Assembly (NCBI GenBank): GCA_963931865.1 | Contig: OZ007507.1 | Span: 20,300,140 to 20,364,139 of the forward strand | Reading direction: 5' to 3' | Source of the DNA: Axinella damicornis | Taxonomy: Eukaryota; Porifera; Demospongiae; Axinellida; Axinellidae | DNA: 64,000 nt | In this document: positions 12,834-23,112 of the stretch, in pieces | Layout: every line of letters starts with the position of its first letter | Numbering within the stretch: position 1 is the first letter of the stretch | Notes under the pieces: model-generated | What the model was told of the DNA's origin: nothing | Database searches by the model: none | Seen by the model: only the letters and a program-made list of their open reading frames with translations | Translations under genes and position numbers: made by a program

Positions 12834-15800
12834 CTATCCTAGCAGGGTCTTTCTGGTGGTCTTTGGGATGGGTATAGCTGCTATTCCTCCAACCAGCAAC
12901 ACACTGGCCACCATCAGTATCGGGATGCTCGGACTGATGTACACAAACTCGCCAAACAAGTTTGTGCCAATTATTGCTCCAATTCTGGCCATTAGGAGAT
13001 GCATACCCAGAGCAGTAGACCTGCACATGCGTGTGTGTATACGTGCGTGCATGTTTGTGTGTGGGGGGTTGAGCATGTGTGTGTGTGAGAGAGTGCACGT
13101 GTGTAGAAGGGAGCAACAAATATAATTTTTGTGACGCAGGGCTGTAGCAAGAGTTCATGAACTATTGGCTGTAGGAAGCCTGTCCAGCCAAGTTCCCCAC
13201 AAGGGATAGTGTAGCATGCCATCTTGTGTAGGGCACTCCTCCCCCAAGTAATTGCTCACAAACACCAGTACACCCGTGGCCGTACTGGCAGCAGTTGGCT
13301 CCTGCACCTTGCACAGCCATCAGATTTGAAGTACATGTAGCAAGGCCGAACAGCAACCATACTCAGACGCAGGCGCTGCTAAATAAAGAGCAAGAAGCAC
13401 ACCCACTAGGGGGATCTGAACTCTCAGTGGCCCTGCTGGCAACTTCATGGTATCACATCCATTCAGGCAGTCAGTAGCCTGGCCTGCACCACAAGGTCAT
13501 TAGGATAGCTGTACGTGCTTATAGGAGTGACCATTCCCTGAGAGGGAAGGGAGGGGTGGACCTCATCTAGCCTCGTTCCCAGGTGGCCTGCCTGGGAACG
13601 AGGCCAGACCTCATGGAGAACTGTACTGTAAATCTAACACAAATGTATGTGTTTCACCTGAGGTGTGTTGGGTAGAGCTCGGAGATGATGAGGCTGGAGT
13701 CATTCCAGGCCGGGGTGGACACAGCGTTGAATATGCACAGCATTACCACCACGAACACCTGCAGAGAGGATGTTGAGAGCAAGTGGGGTAAGTACATAGC
13801 AGCAGAGCAATGTACTGGGCTTCACCTCAGAGTGGACAACGTAGAGAAGAAACACTGAGACAGTGGAAGTCAGCAAGCTGAATGCTGGAGGGAGATGGGA
13901 GGGGGGAGAGGGGGAGGGGGAGAGGGAGGGGAGGGAGAGGAAGAGGAAGGGAGAGGAGGGGGAGGGGGAGAGGAGGGAGAGAAGAGGAGGAGGGAAGCAA
14001 GAATGAGAGTTTCAATTTCAGATCTTCATAATGTAGTGATTTGCTCCTCACTCAACACTCGGTCAACAGACCCCCCCCCCCCCCCCCCCCCCCCCCCCCA
14101 CATACACAGACCATACAACTCACCTAACCAGTAGTTACGTCTGAGAAAGTACACTGCAGCGGCGGACACCAAGTTGCCGGGAAGAGCAGAAGCAGCAACA
14201 AAGAAGTTATCTCGGTACACCCGATTGTCGTCCACCTCGCCACACTTCACATCCCCATATCCATTGCTATTCAAACACGTTGCATTGCTGTCCGACTCAA
14301 CCAGCTGCAGAAACAAGGTACGATTCACTTGTGTCTCATTGGAAATTCTCCGGCCGTTGACATCAACGTTCGACATTGTTAGGAGGCCCTCAACACTTGT
14401 ATTTTGTGCCACCAAGCCACATACGTCCGAGGATGAGAATGTGACTGACTCCAGAGCAACATCCTCCCAAATCGAGTTCACCAAGTAGGTGGAATTGAAC
14501 CTCACCTGGCGAATCTTACAATTCCTAAACTCACAGTCTTTGAATACGACGTTGGTGAAGTTCACTTCATGAAATGTGACGTTACTGAACGTCGCGCTGA
14601 TCCTCCAATTGCTTAGACCAAACGATTCAAACGTCACACCCTCAAAGGTCGTGTTGTGACACCCATCGTACAGCTGAAGTGAGTCAGGAGGGGTAGAGAC
14701 ATTCTGGGTGCAAAAAGCTTCGAAGTCCATCTTGTCCTTCAGTTCGTTGATGTTTCGGACGTAAGCCGGATACCAGAGAACCACTCCATACGACCTGCGG
14801 GCAATAGACCATCCGTGATTAGCATAGCGCTCAGTAATGCATATGCAATCTCCTGTATTGACAGTAAGCCAATCTGCACTCAAATGTCCTCCCCGTAACT
14901 AAACACCTAGATGAATTGGGCCTGGCAGAACTCACAAAGTGTATCCTGCTCAAACCTAGCTTCATTCCCCACATCCAACTCAACGCTCACAACAACCCAC
15001 ATATGGTGCAGCTAGCCTCATTCCCAGGCCATTCCCACCGCCAGTGTTTGACGGCCTCGTTCCCAGGCCATTCCTACCGCCAGTGTTTGACGGCCTCGTT
15101 CCCAGGCCATTCCCACCGCCAGTGTTTGACGGCTTGCAGTATGCTAATGAATGCACACTGCTGAGTTGGACTGGTGGCAAATGGCTTTGATTTTACTGGC
15201 TTATACACAGTATAGCATCACGTGGGCAATTTCTTCTCCCCTCTAATGCCTTAGCTTGCGGTTGCTCAGAATGTGGGCGAAGGCAATACAGTTGTCTATC
15301 AGTCACTGACCATAGACATTGAGTAAAACTGTTACTTCCTGTCCAGGGGTCAAATGTAGTCTTCTACGTCCCAGCCTACTGTTAAAGTGCTAGTTATTGC
15401 CAGGGTGTGGCCTCGACCGTGTATGGTATTATGTCCTGCCAGCACCAGCTCACCCAAACGACCGTATATGGTATTATGTCACCAGCTCACCCGAACGAGA
15501 GACAGAACAGCACGATCAGGAGAAGGACAGTACGCCTGAGCAGCTTCCTGTGAAACAGCTCTGCTGTTCTTCTTAAAACCTGTGGAAGAAAGTCCTATCT
15601 CATACAACCAGAAATGAAGGGGTTGCTTGGTGGCTGAGGGGTTAAAGCACTTGACTGTGGACTAACCCCACTATGCAACAGGGTCTCCCTCAGGGTGTGC
15701 TCTGCCCTACCCCCAAACATGCCTCCTTCGGAGGGGACATTATAAGCCATAGGGATCTGGTCTAAACAGGTGGCCCTCTCCATGCCCCCGTTACCCACCA

Positions 15801-18800
15801 TCCCGTCAGAGGTAACACAAAAGAGTCTTCCTTACCTCCCTGCACTTGTAGGCTAAGTCTTCACAGCACTTCATTCCTTTGCCCCCCGCCTTCCACGGAC
15901 CAGGGCTCCGGTCGGATAGTAGGACCCCTTTCACCTGCAAGCATTCAACCAATCAATAGTGTTACCACTCTTTATAGTCTATATAGATCAAGTGGCAATC
16001 ACACTCCTGGCCTCGTTCCCAGGCCGTGCGGTCTGGGAACGAGGCAACCGCACTCCGGGAAATACAACTTGTAGGGCAAACACGCAATGATACCTCACAT
16101 CTTTGGGGATGCTTTAGAGGACTCTGATTGCATCCACCAGCTCATTCTTACAGCTAGTCTCGTTCTCCGGCTGCTTGTACATGTAAGTGGCCGGTTCCTA
16201 TGCTATGTGCCGTCACACACTGCCAAGCAGCCAATGACGGTCGAAGCGACCAATGGTGGCCAAAGAGAAGACAAAAGTGCTCACAATATCACCACCAAGG
16301 TGATTTCAGTACAAGCTTTCAAAGTTTGGGTCAGTGTAGCCAGAATCATTTTACCCCTTTCCAAACATAGTTTATGTGGAACAGTTTTTCTGTGAATAGG
16401 AGTGTAAACTGAGCTATTTTGGAGTTATAGTGGGTGTATGTTCAGTCAGTGATTAGCAAACAGCTGGCTGGGGGTTACCGGAAATGTCTTCTCTCCTGAG
16501 AGGTGGTTCAGTCGGTAGGCCAGTCTCAGACCCTTCATGGCCTGGGCATCTTTACCAACCTGAGTGCGAGTGTGTGTGCGTGCGGTTTGCTAGCTGTACA
16601 ATAGCTGCCACTTGTTGTGGAGAGCATTCTGCATGCATAGTCTTGCTCCCAGCCTTCTACAGTCTACACCTCCCAGTTTTTGAACACTTACAGTATGCAA
16701 AATACTGTAAGTGATCACAAACTGGTGGTGTAGAAGGCCTGGGAGTGTGGCTATACATGCAGACTATTATGCTCGGTATCTTGGGCTAGGAATGAGATAT
16801 GAAGCTGGGATTCGCACCGTTGTGATCAGCATGAATTGAGCATTCCAACGATGTCAATTTTGTTGTAGGTTGAATTTTGACCCAAAATCATGAAAAACCA
16901 TGGATTATAGCCTTTGGTCGGGGGTGATTTTTGCCAAAAATGTGACTGAGATCAAAAATCATTTTAAGGACATCATTTGAAAGTTCTTTTTATGCTGACC
17001 ACAATGGCACAATTCCCAGCTTCATATCTCATTCACATACCTAGTGCAACATTCTCTTCCAAGTCTATTCCCAATACCAATTTTGGTCCATTGGCCAATT
17101 TTTGGCAGAAATCAGTCACCCTATAGAACAGGAATGCTGTTTCTGCCATGTAACGCTAAATTCCAAAATGGCATGTCAAAATGTGCCAAAATTGGTAGAA
17201 AATAGTTTCCAAAATGTGTGTGGTATACCGTATACCGTAGTCGCGCGTTATTAGGCGCATCTCACTTATAGGCGCATATTCGCTGTTAGGCGCATGTTCA
17301 ACTCTCGTCCCAGGTACTCGCTGTTAAGCGCTGCAGTTTTCTTCCAGCAACTCTGCCATTTTCGACCCTACGGAGTGGAAAAGGCTATAATTCTAATTGA
17401 AGCACACTTCCTATTCGAGGAATGTCATTATAAAAATATTCGTTATTAGGCGCATCTCGCTTATAGGCGCATATCTCCTTCCTGTGGAGTTATAGGCGCA
17501 TGCGCCTAATAACGCGCGACTACGGTATGTGCATAATTATGTACATGTGCATGCATGCGTGGGTGTGTGGGTGTGGAGGTGTGTGGCAGGTGTGCGTGGA
17601 GGGTTGTGTGAGAGGGGGGTGATATGGAGAAAGGAGCTTCAGTAACCTAGTCATTAGCCTTGTTCCCAGGCACCGCCCCAGCTTCGTCGCTTGCAGTCGG
17701 TGGGGCCTGGGAATGAGGCTAGCAGGTCCTTCCACTGCTATCTTGGCCTCATTCCCAGGCTCCACCCTGCTCTTGTGTTTCCACAGGTGGGTGGGGTCTG
17801 GGCAGGAGGGTACGAGTATCTCACCTCCAGCAGGTATCGCGGACTCTCGGGCAGAAAGAGGTAGAGCAGAGCTCCCAACATGGCCGGCACCGCGGACACT
17901 GCAATGAAGATCCTCCAGCTGTGAATGTTGATGCTCCCTAGCTGGATGCTGATGCAACTGTGCGGGATGATGATCCAGGCGAACGCTCCGCAGAGGAGCG
18001 ACCCCACCATCCAGAAGATGGACTGGATACCGAGGTAGGGCCCTCGGTATTTGTTGCGGATGAACTCAGAGCCGTAGGAGAAGATGACGGGGAGGGAGCC
18101 ACCTACACTGTGTAGGGTGCATGTGACAGGAAGAAGGAGATGGTAAAGAGAAGACTTCGCGGATTCAGAATCATGGTACTCTATCCATAAGCACCTCCTC
18201 AGAAATCTGCAAAGCTGTTGAAGGGCCAGTACGTACTGGATTGACAATTGTCAGGCGGCTGTGGTACTGCTGTGGTAGACTAGCCATGGGTCTGGCAACG
18301 AGGCTAGTGGTAGACAGCAGAGGTACCATAAGTACTTTGTACATATCTTAGCCTAGACTCATTCCCAGGCCTTCTACACCTCAGTTTTTGCATAGTGTAA
18401 GCGATCAAAAACTGGAGGTGTAGAAACGCGCCTATGTTAATCATCGTGAAGTGAATTTCATTCACTGTAAGTGCTCCAAGGAGCATACTGAAGGGGCTCT
18501 GATGAACTGGCTGTGAGGATTACAAACCTGGGCCAAAGGCAATCTGGTCACCACACAGGTAAGTGCCATCACCGTGGCAACGGAGGACATGATACCTTCA
18601 GTTCCTCTCCTACCAGACAGAGACCAGTCTGCGTGGAGTTGCTTGGCCAACACAAAGTATCTAGTTCACAGGATTTAGTAATCTTACTAGCAATCTTTCT
18701 AGCAATCTCCTCTACGGACCCCACCCAGACCACCAATACCAGACACCAACCTGCCATGACTGGAACATCCTGGAACTAAAGGTGCATGAAATTGCTTCAT

Positions 18801-20353
18801 AGGGGGCATGGGGGGCATGTTGTGCTCACGTGAAGTAGAGTCGTGCATGTTGTGCTCACTTGAAGTAGAGTTGTGCATGCTAGCAAGAAATACTGGCACA
18901 ATACCCACAACAGCAAACTTAGGTAGCATTATACCTTTACCGTTAGGGTACCTTTAACCGTCGGGGCCCCGACGGTTAAGGTAGCATTATACCTTTACCG
19001 TTAGGGTACCTTTAACCGTCGGGGCCCTGACGGTTAAGGTAGCATTATACCTTTACCGTTAGGGTACCTTTAACCGTCGGGGCCCTGACGGTTAAGGTAG
19101 CATTATACCTTTACCGTTAGGGTACCTTTAACCGTCGGGGCCCTGACGGTTAAGGTAGCATTATACCTTTACCGTTAGGGTACCTTTAACCGTCGGGGCC
19201 CTGACGGTTAAGGTAGCATTATACCTTTACCGTTAGGGTACCTTTAACCGTCGGGGCCCTGACGGTTAAGGTAGCATTATACCTTTACCGTTAGGGTACC
19301 TTTAACCGTCGGGGCCCTGACGGTTAAGGTAGCATTATACCTTTACCGTTAGGGTACCTTTAACCGTCGGGACCCTGACGGTTAAGGTAGCATTATACCT
19401 TTACCGTTAGGGTACCTTTAACCGTCGGGGCCCTGACGGTTAAGGTAGCATTATACCTTTACCGTTAGGGTACCTTTAACCGTCGGGAAGGTAGCATTAT
19501 ACCTTTACCATTAGGGTACCTTTAACCGTCGGGGCCCCGACGGTTAAAGGTACCCTAACGGTAAAGGTATAATGCTACCTTGAATAAGTTGGAGCACTGT
19601 GTCATCCAGTGTTTTAGTGATTCATCCATTGCAATCCATGTGCAGGGTTTCCGGGTCAACCAGTATCATCTCGCTCATGGACACCCTGTCTAAATATCTA
19701 TCTATCTATCTATCTATCTACCTATCTATCTATCTACCTACTTACTAGTATCTAAACACCTATAGCTAGAAACAAAGTATGTCTCACCCGATCCCGCTGA
19801 CAAACCGGAAGAGCAGGAACACCCAGTAGTTTGGAGCAAAAGCCGAGCAGAATCCCATCACGCCATTTATGGTGAACGAGATGAGAAGGGTAAACCTCCG
19901 CCCGGAGATGTCCGCCAGGCTGCCCCAGATGTAGCTACCAAATAGCATGCCCACGAATATGACAGAGCTGAGGAGGGCATTCTGCCAGTCCGCAATGTGC
20001 CATTCGTCTTGTTTCAGAATGGGAAGGATGAAGGATATTGAGAGAACTTCAACCGCATCTGAAGAGAGAGCAATTCCGTTTATCAGCATCAGGATGACGT
20101 GGAATAGTCCGAACCCCACGTACTTGAGGGCGACTTCATACTCCCGTACGACCCCATCGCTGTCTAGTTCATCCACTATGATCAACTTCTTCTGGTCCTC
20201 TTCCGGCTGACGAGAATAGACTTCCACGTCTGTACCTGATTCGTCACCGCCCTCGTCCTCCTGTTGCCCCCGAGAAAGATCGTTCAGCTCTACTTCATCC
20301 TCGCATCCATCGTGATTAGAGTCAGTTCTCTTCCTCAGATAATCGTAAGACAT
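12834..20353 (-). CDS. SV2-like major facilitator transporter with luminal pentapeptide-type domain
   Basis: Twelve-helix MFS protein of the SV2/SVOP group. Exons: 20353-19788, 18107-17825, 15934-15836, 15579-15491, 14794-14124, 13884-13826, 13758-13658 and 13020-12834; all GT-AG with consistent phase, about 684 residues as modelled. An acidic cytosolic N-terminus of about 75 residues precedes TM1. MFS motifs include GSYIWGSLADISGRR and PESPRYLLE, plus SGIGVGGSLPVIFSY across a junction, as in SV2. The large exon encodes a loop between the two transporter halves with alternating F/N/T repeats (TFSNVTFHEVNFTNVVF) and about nine N-glycosylation sequons, matching the SV2 luminal domain. Later exons give SELYPTHLRSTALG and the last helices. 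A short exon after LLE may be missing: vertebrate SV2 has about 40 more residues there. Substrate unknown; vesicle-membrane location is inferred from the family. Confidence 0.88.
13567..13606. mobile_element. Hairpin element with 8-bp target-site duplication
   Basis: Arms TAGCCTCGTTCCCAGG and CCTGGGAACGAGGC in an SV2-like intron. The flanking direct repeat GACCTCAT is at 13,559-13,566 and 13,607-13,614. Confidence 0.85.
15015..15132. repeat. 39-bp tandem triplication of a hairpin-family half
   Basis: Three copies of a unit starting GCCTCGTTCCCAGGCCATTC and ending CAGTGTTTGACG at 15,015, 15,054 and 15,093. They derive from one arm of the TAGCCTCG family. Confidence 0.9.
15612..15680 (+). repeat. 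tRNA-like SINE head
   Basis: GGTGGCTGAGGGGTTAAAGC followed by ACTTGACT resembles a tRNA Ser/Leu D-arm and matches the minus-strand copy at 8.8 kb. No complete cloverleaf can be drawn. Confidence 0.45.
16010..16046. mobile_element. Hairpin element, TAGCCTCG family
   Basis: GGCCTCGTTCCCAGGCC and GGTCTGGGAACGAGGC form the arms; imperfect flanking repeats CACACTCC and CGCACTCC suggest an aged target duplication. In an SV2-like intron. Confidence 0.7.
16647..16750. mobile_element. About 100-bp foldback element
   Basis: The arm CTCCCAGCCTTCTACA...CACTTACAGTAT pairs with ATACTGTAAGTG...TGTAGAAGGCCTGGGAG. Related arms occur at 18,355-18,430, 9,790-9,820 and 21,870-22,260, forming a longer subfamily whose tips resemble the TAGCCTCG hairpins. 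Confidence 0.75.
16780..17125 (+). repeat. Foldback repeat, inverted copy of 37.8-38.16 kb
   Basis: From about GGGCTAGGAATGAGATATGA to CTCATTCACATACC the sequence is the near reverse complement of the stretch at about 37,850-38,160. Each copy has its own inverted ends (ATGAGATATGAAGCTGGGA against TCCCAGCTTCATATCTCAT). Confidence 0.8.
17226..17527. mobile_element. 300-bp MITE with TA target duplication
   Basis: Terminal inverted repeats of about 26 bp, starting CCGTAGTCGCGCGTTATTAG and ending in its complement CGCGCGACTACGG, bounded by TA on both sides. The interior repeats TTATAGGCGCAT. The size, the TA duplication and the lack of coding sequence fit a mariner/Tc1-type non-autonomous element. 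Confidence 0.82.
18922..19581. repeat. 58-bp palindromic satellite in SV2-like intron 1
   Basis: Ten exact-period (58 bp) starts of GGTAGCATTATACC from 18,922 to 19,444, then one shortened unit, then a terminal copy from 19,490 that is a near-perfect 92-bp palindrome ending in its inverse, GGTATAATGCTACC. Every unit holds the self-complementary core AACCGTCGGGGCC...GACGGTT. Copies differ at very few bases. Confidence 0.95.
19693..19735. repeat. ATCT microsatellite
   Basis: About ten tetranucleotide units in intron 1 of the SV2-like gene, close to its first donor. Confidence 0.9.
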
Positions 20354-20528
20354 CGAGTAAGGGCCTAAAGGTTATCTTATGATCGCAAGGTCGAGTGCAT
20401 GTTTACTTCAGAGTTGTCCCATTCCAATCCGGCCTGGGCATGGGCCTACTTTTGGACTAGTCATCCATGGACGAGACTACTCTTGGACTTTGGAACCTGC
20501 CCTGAGCATGAGAACATGCATGCGTAAT

Positions 20529-22710
20529 ATGGCAACGCCTACTGAGGTGGACAGATGTGAGCGACTTGAGCAGCAGGATGCAGCGCTTACCTCACTCAAA
20601 TTGGGCATCAGCAGCTACAGTGGCGCGCAATCGACGCTGGTCTCGCTGCGGAAGTCGTCCCATCTCAGAGATCTTTTCATCACGAGTTCCATAGGGGACA
20701 GTGACGTGGGGAGGCTCTGCAGAGAGGTGCTGCTGCGGAACACGTCGCTGGAGCACCTCACGCTGGACCTGCGCGAATGCAGCGATCGGGGAGCGCAGTA
20801 CCTTGCAGAACTGATTCAGTACAGTAGAAACATCCGGTGGCTTTCATTGATGCTGAACAATATCACAGAGAAGGGAGCCCAGCGGTTAGCAGAGGCTCTT
20901 GGCAAGTCCACCCTCTTGGGGTTCGCGATTTACGCCACCCAGCTGGACCTCTATGACTGTTCTATTGGTGATATAGTGGCGCTGGACACTTTGCAAGTGC
21001 TCTCAAAGTCTGTGGGACTCTCACTTCAATCTGCATAGCTCAGAATGCAGTGACTAACTCTGGTCTTGTAAATATCCTGAACGGTTTGTCATCAAATCCT
21101 GCAATCTCACTGCTTGACCTTCACTCCAACCTAATTGACAAAATTGGTGCTGCAAAGGTGGCATCCTTTCTCATCTCAAACTCATCCCTCAAGCAGCTAG
21201 TTCTGGATGAGAATCATGGCATTGGAAGTGAAGGTGGGAAAGAAATTGCTACAGCTCTGTGCCAAACTCTACATTGGAGACTCTCAGTCTGAAATCGTGC
21301 AGTATTGGTGGGAAGGGAGCACAACGGTTTGCAACAACTTTGAGCCAGAACAATGCTATGAGGGAACTTAACCTCCGTGGAAATGTGGACATTGGTGACG
21401 ATGCTGTTGAGCTAATATGCAGGGGTCTGAAGCAGAACACTTCACTGCAAAAGCTTGACCTGTCTTCGTGTGGTGTTGGAGACGAGGGGTGTGCCCATAT
21501 TGCTGAAACTCTGGTGGGAAATACGGCACTGCTGCACCTTGCACTGCACAAGAATGAGATCGGAGATGGAGGAGCACTTGCGCTCAGTGGATCCTTGGCA
21601 CTGGACAACTGGTATGTGTGGATAGATTCATAGGCCAGCCCTCCAGGGCAAGACTTGAATGTTAAAGTCAGACTGATTCTTAGTCTCGCGGGCAAGACAT
21701 TCGCAGTGTGCACGTGCCGCAAACGTCTGGCCCATGAGGTGATTCTCATAGGAGGAATCAGTCTGTGGTTCTTGAACTACAAGGAATTAGCTTGTGCAGT
21801 CTCAAGTGGCTAGCATGGCTGCATGCATGGGGAGCATGAATTCAATTAATAGTAACATGTAACCATCCTCGTTCCCGGCCATTTCCACCTCCAGTATTGA
21901 TCACTTGCAGTGTGCTGTTACGTACATGCACTGCCTGGGAGATTTTGTGTTATCAGGTAGACTAGCTGATCAGTGGTAGACAAAAGAGGGGCGGTGCCCG
22001 ACCATAATAATTCCCATTTCGCATCAACCTATCCATGGCATTGTGAACAACGAACGTTATCTGCAGCCCTTGGATGGACATTAATTACAGGAAAGGGCTT
22101 CAATTTCAAGATCCTTTGTTGGGCACTGCCTTCCCGCCGTGTGTACCATGTCTACCAAACACATGATGAGACCACCCGGCCATGCCTTCCCCGTCCGAAT
22201 ATTTGCATACTGCAAGTGCATGATCAAATACTGGAGGTGGGAACTGCCTGGGAACAAGGCTACATGTACACTTCAACTTAGCCTCGTTGCAAGGCCTTCT
22301 CACCCAAACACTGGGATGAGAAGGCCTCGGAACAAGGCTAACTTCAATCATGAGGGATAAAAATCAATTATTGCACAATGGCTGGTGAAAAGCCTCCCCC
22401 CTTTTACAATCATGTAACCACTTCCTCCTTCAGTGTACTAACGTCTCTCATTCTGACAGAGAATCGTTTCGGTGAGAAGGGAGCATCTGCACTGATGAGT
22501 TCCCTGCAGCACAACAGCTCAGTGACAACACTGTCCCTGGAGGGTGCTGGTACTGGGAACCCTGAGTCTGTCATGGAGAGTCTGCTGGCCAAGAACAGGG
22601 AACTGATGAAGTACAAGAAACTGGTCCGAGAGCTTCAGCAGAAGAATGAAGCACTGGTGCAAGAGATTGAGGCGTGTAGGACAGATTCCAAACTCAAGAC
22701 AACTAACTGA
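20529..22710 (+). CDS. Ribonuclease-inhibitor-like LRR protein with C-terminal coiled coil, two apparent frameshifts
   Basis: Repeats of the RNI type (for example ELNLRGNVDIGDDAVELIC and KLDLSSCGVGDEGCAHIAE) of about 28 residues run through exon 1 (to 21,611) and into exon 2 (22,434-22,710), joined GT-AG in phase to give NCVLTSLILTENRFGEKG. The C-terminus LVRELQQKNEALVQEIEA looks like a coiled coil. The start at 20,529 (MATPTEVDRC) was chosen because LRR-like sequence follows directly. Within exon 1 the frame must change near 20,968-20,980 and again near 21,255-21,263, each compatible with one missing base; either sequence errors or a recent pseudogene. No NACHT, TIR or kinase domain is visible. 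The gene lies head-to-head, about 175 bp from the SV2-like start. A cytosolic NLR-like or cytoskeletal scaffold role is only a guess. Confidence 0.75.
22279..22340. mobile_element. Foldback element, TAGCCTCG family
   Basis: TAGCCTCGTTGCAAGGCC and GGCCTCGGAACAAGGCTA form the ends. The direct repeat ACTTCAA lies at 22,270-22,276 (two bases before the element) and 22,341-22,347. Located in the LRR gene intron. Confidence 0.75.
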
Positions 22711-23112
22711 CCACTAATGCTAGGCTAGGGTCCTTCTGACCACTAATGCTAGGCTAGGGTCCTTTTCAAGAGTGCATGCATGATGACATCATCTCCACCA
22801 CAATGACGATGTCATCACGCACTACATTGTATATGGAAGACCTTTGCGGTACTGCACAAACGCTAATTTGTTTTTACGTAACAGCCTCTTACCATATAAG
22901 GTAAACTTTTGGGACATGTGAAGGACTACTACTTCCGCTAGGGAGCACATGCTGAGTTTGACGCTCCTTTGCCGCCTTCAGTGGCTCATGTGCTCTTGGT
23001 AACAGTAACTCCATAATTTGGTACACAGGCAGTGACTTGTCCAGTGAAAGGGCTCAAAGTTGCATATTATTATTCCAATTCACAGCAATACCAACCACAT
23101 AATAACGTTGAT

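Noticed and set aside
13162..13300. Possible alternative exon reading STATGVLVFVSNYL after TGCCAG
   Set aside because: Resembles STALGMHLLMARIG of the true last exon only weakly, and no matching donor keeps the frame.
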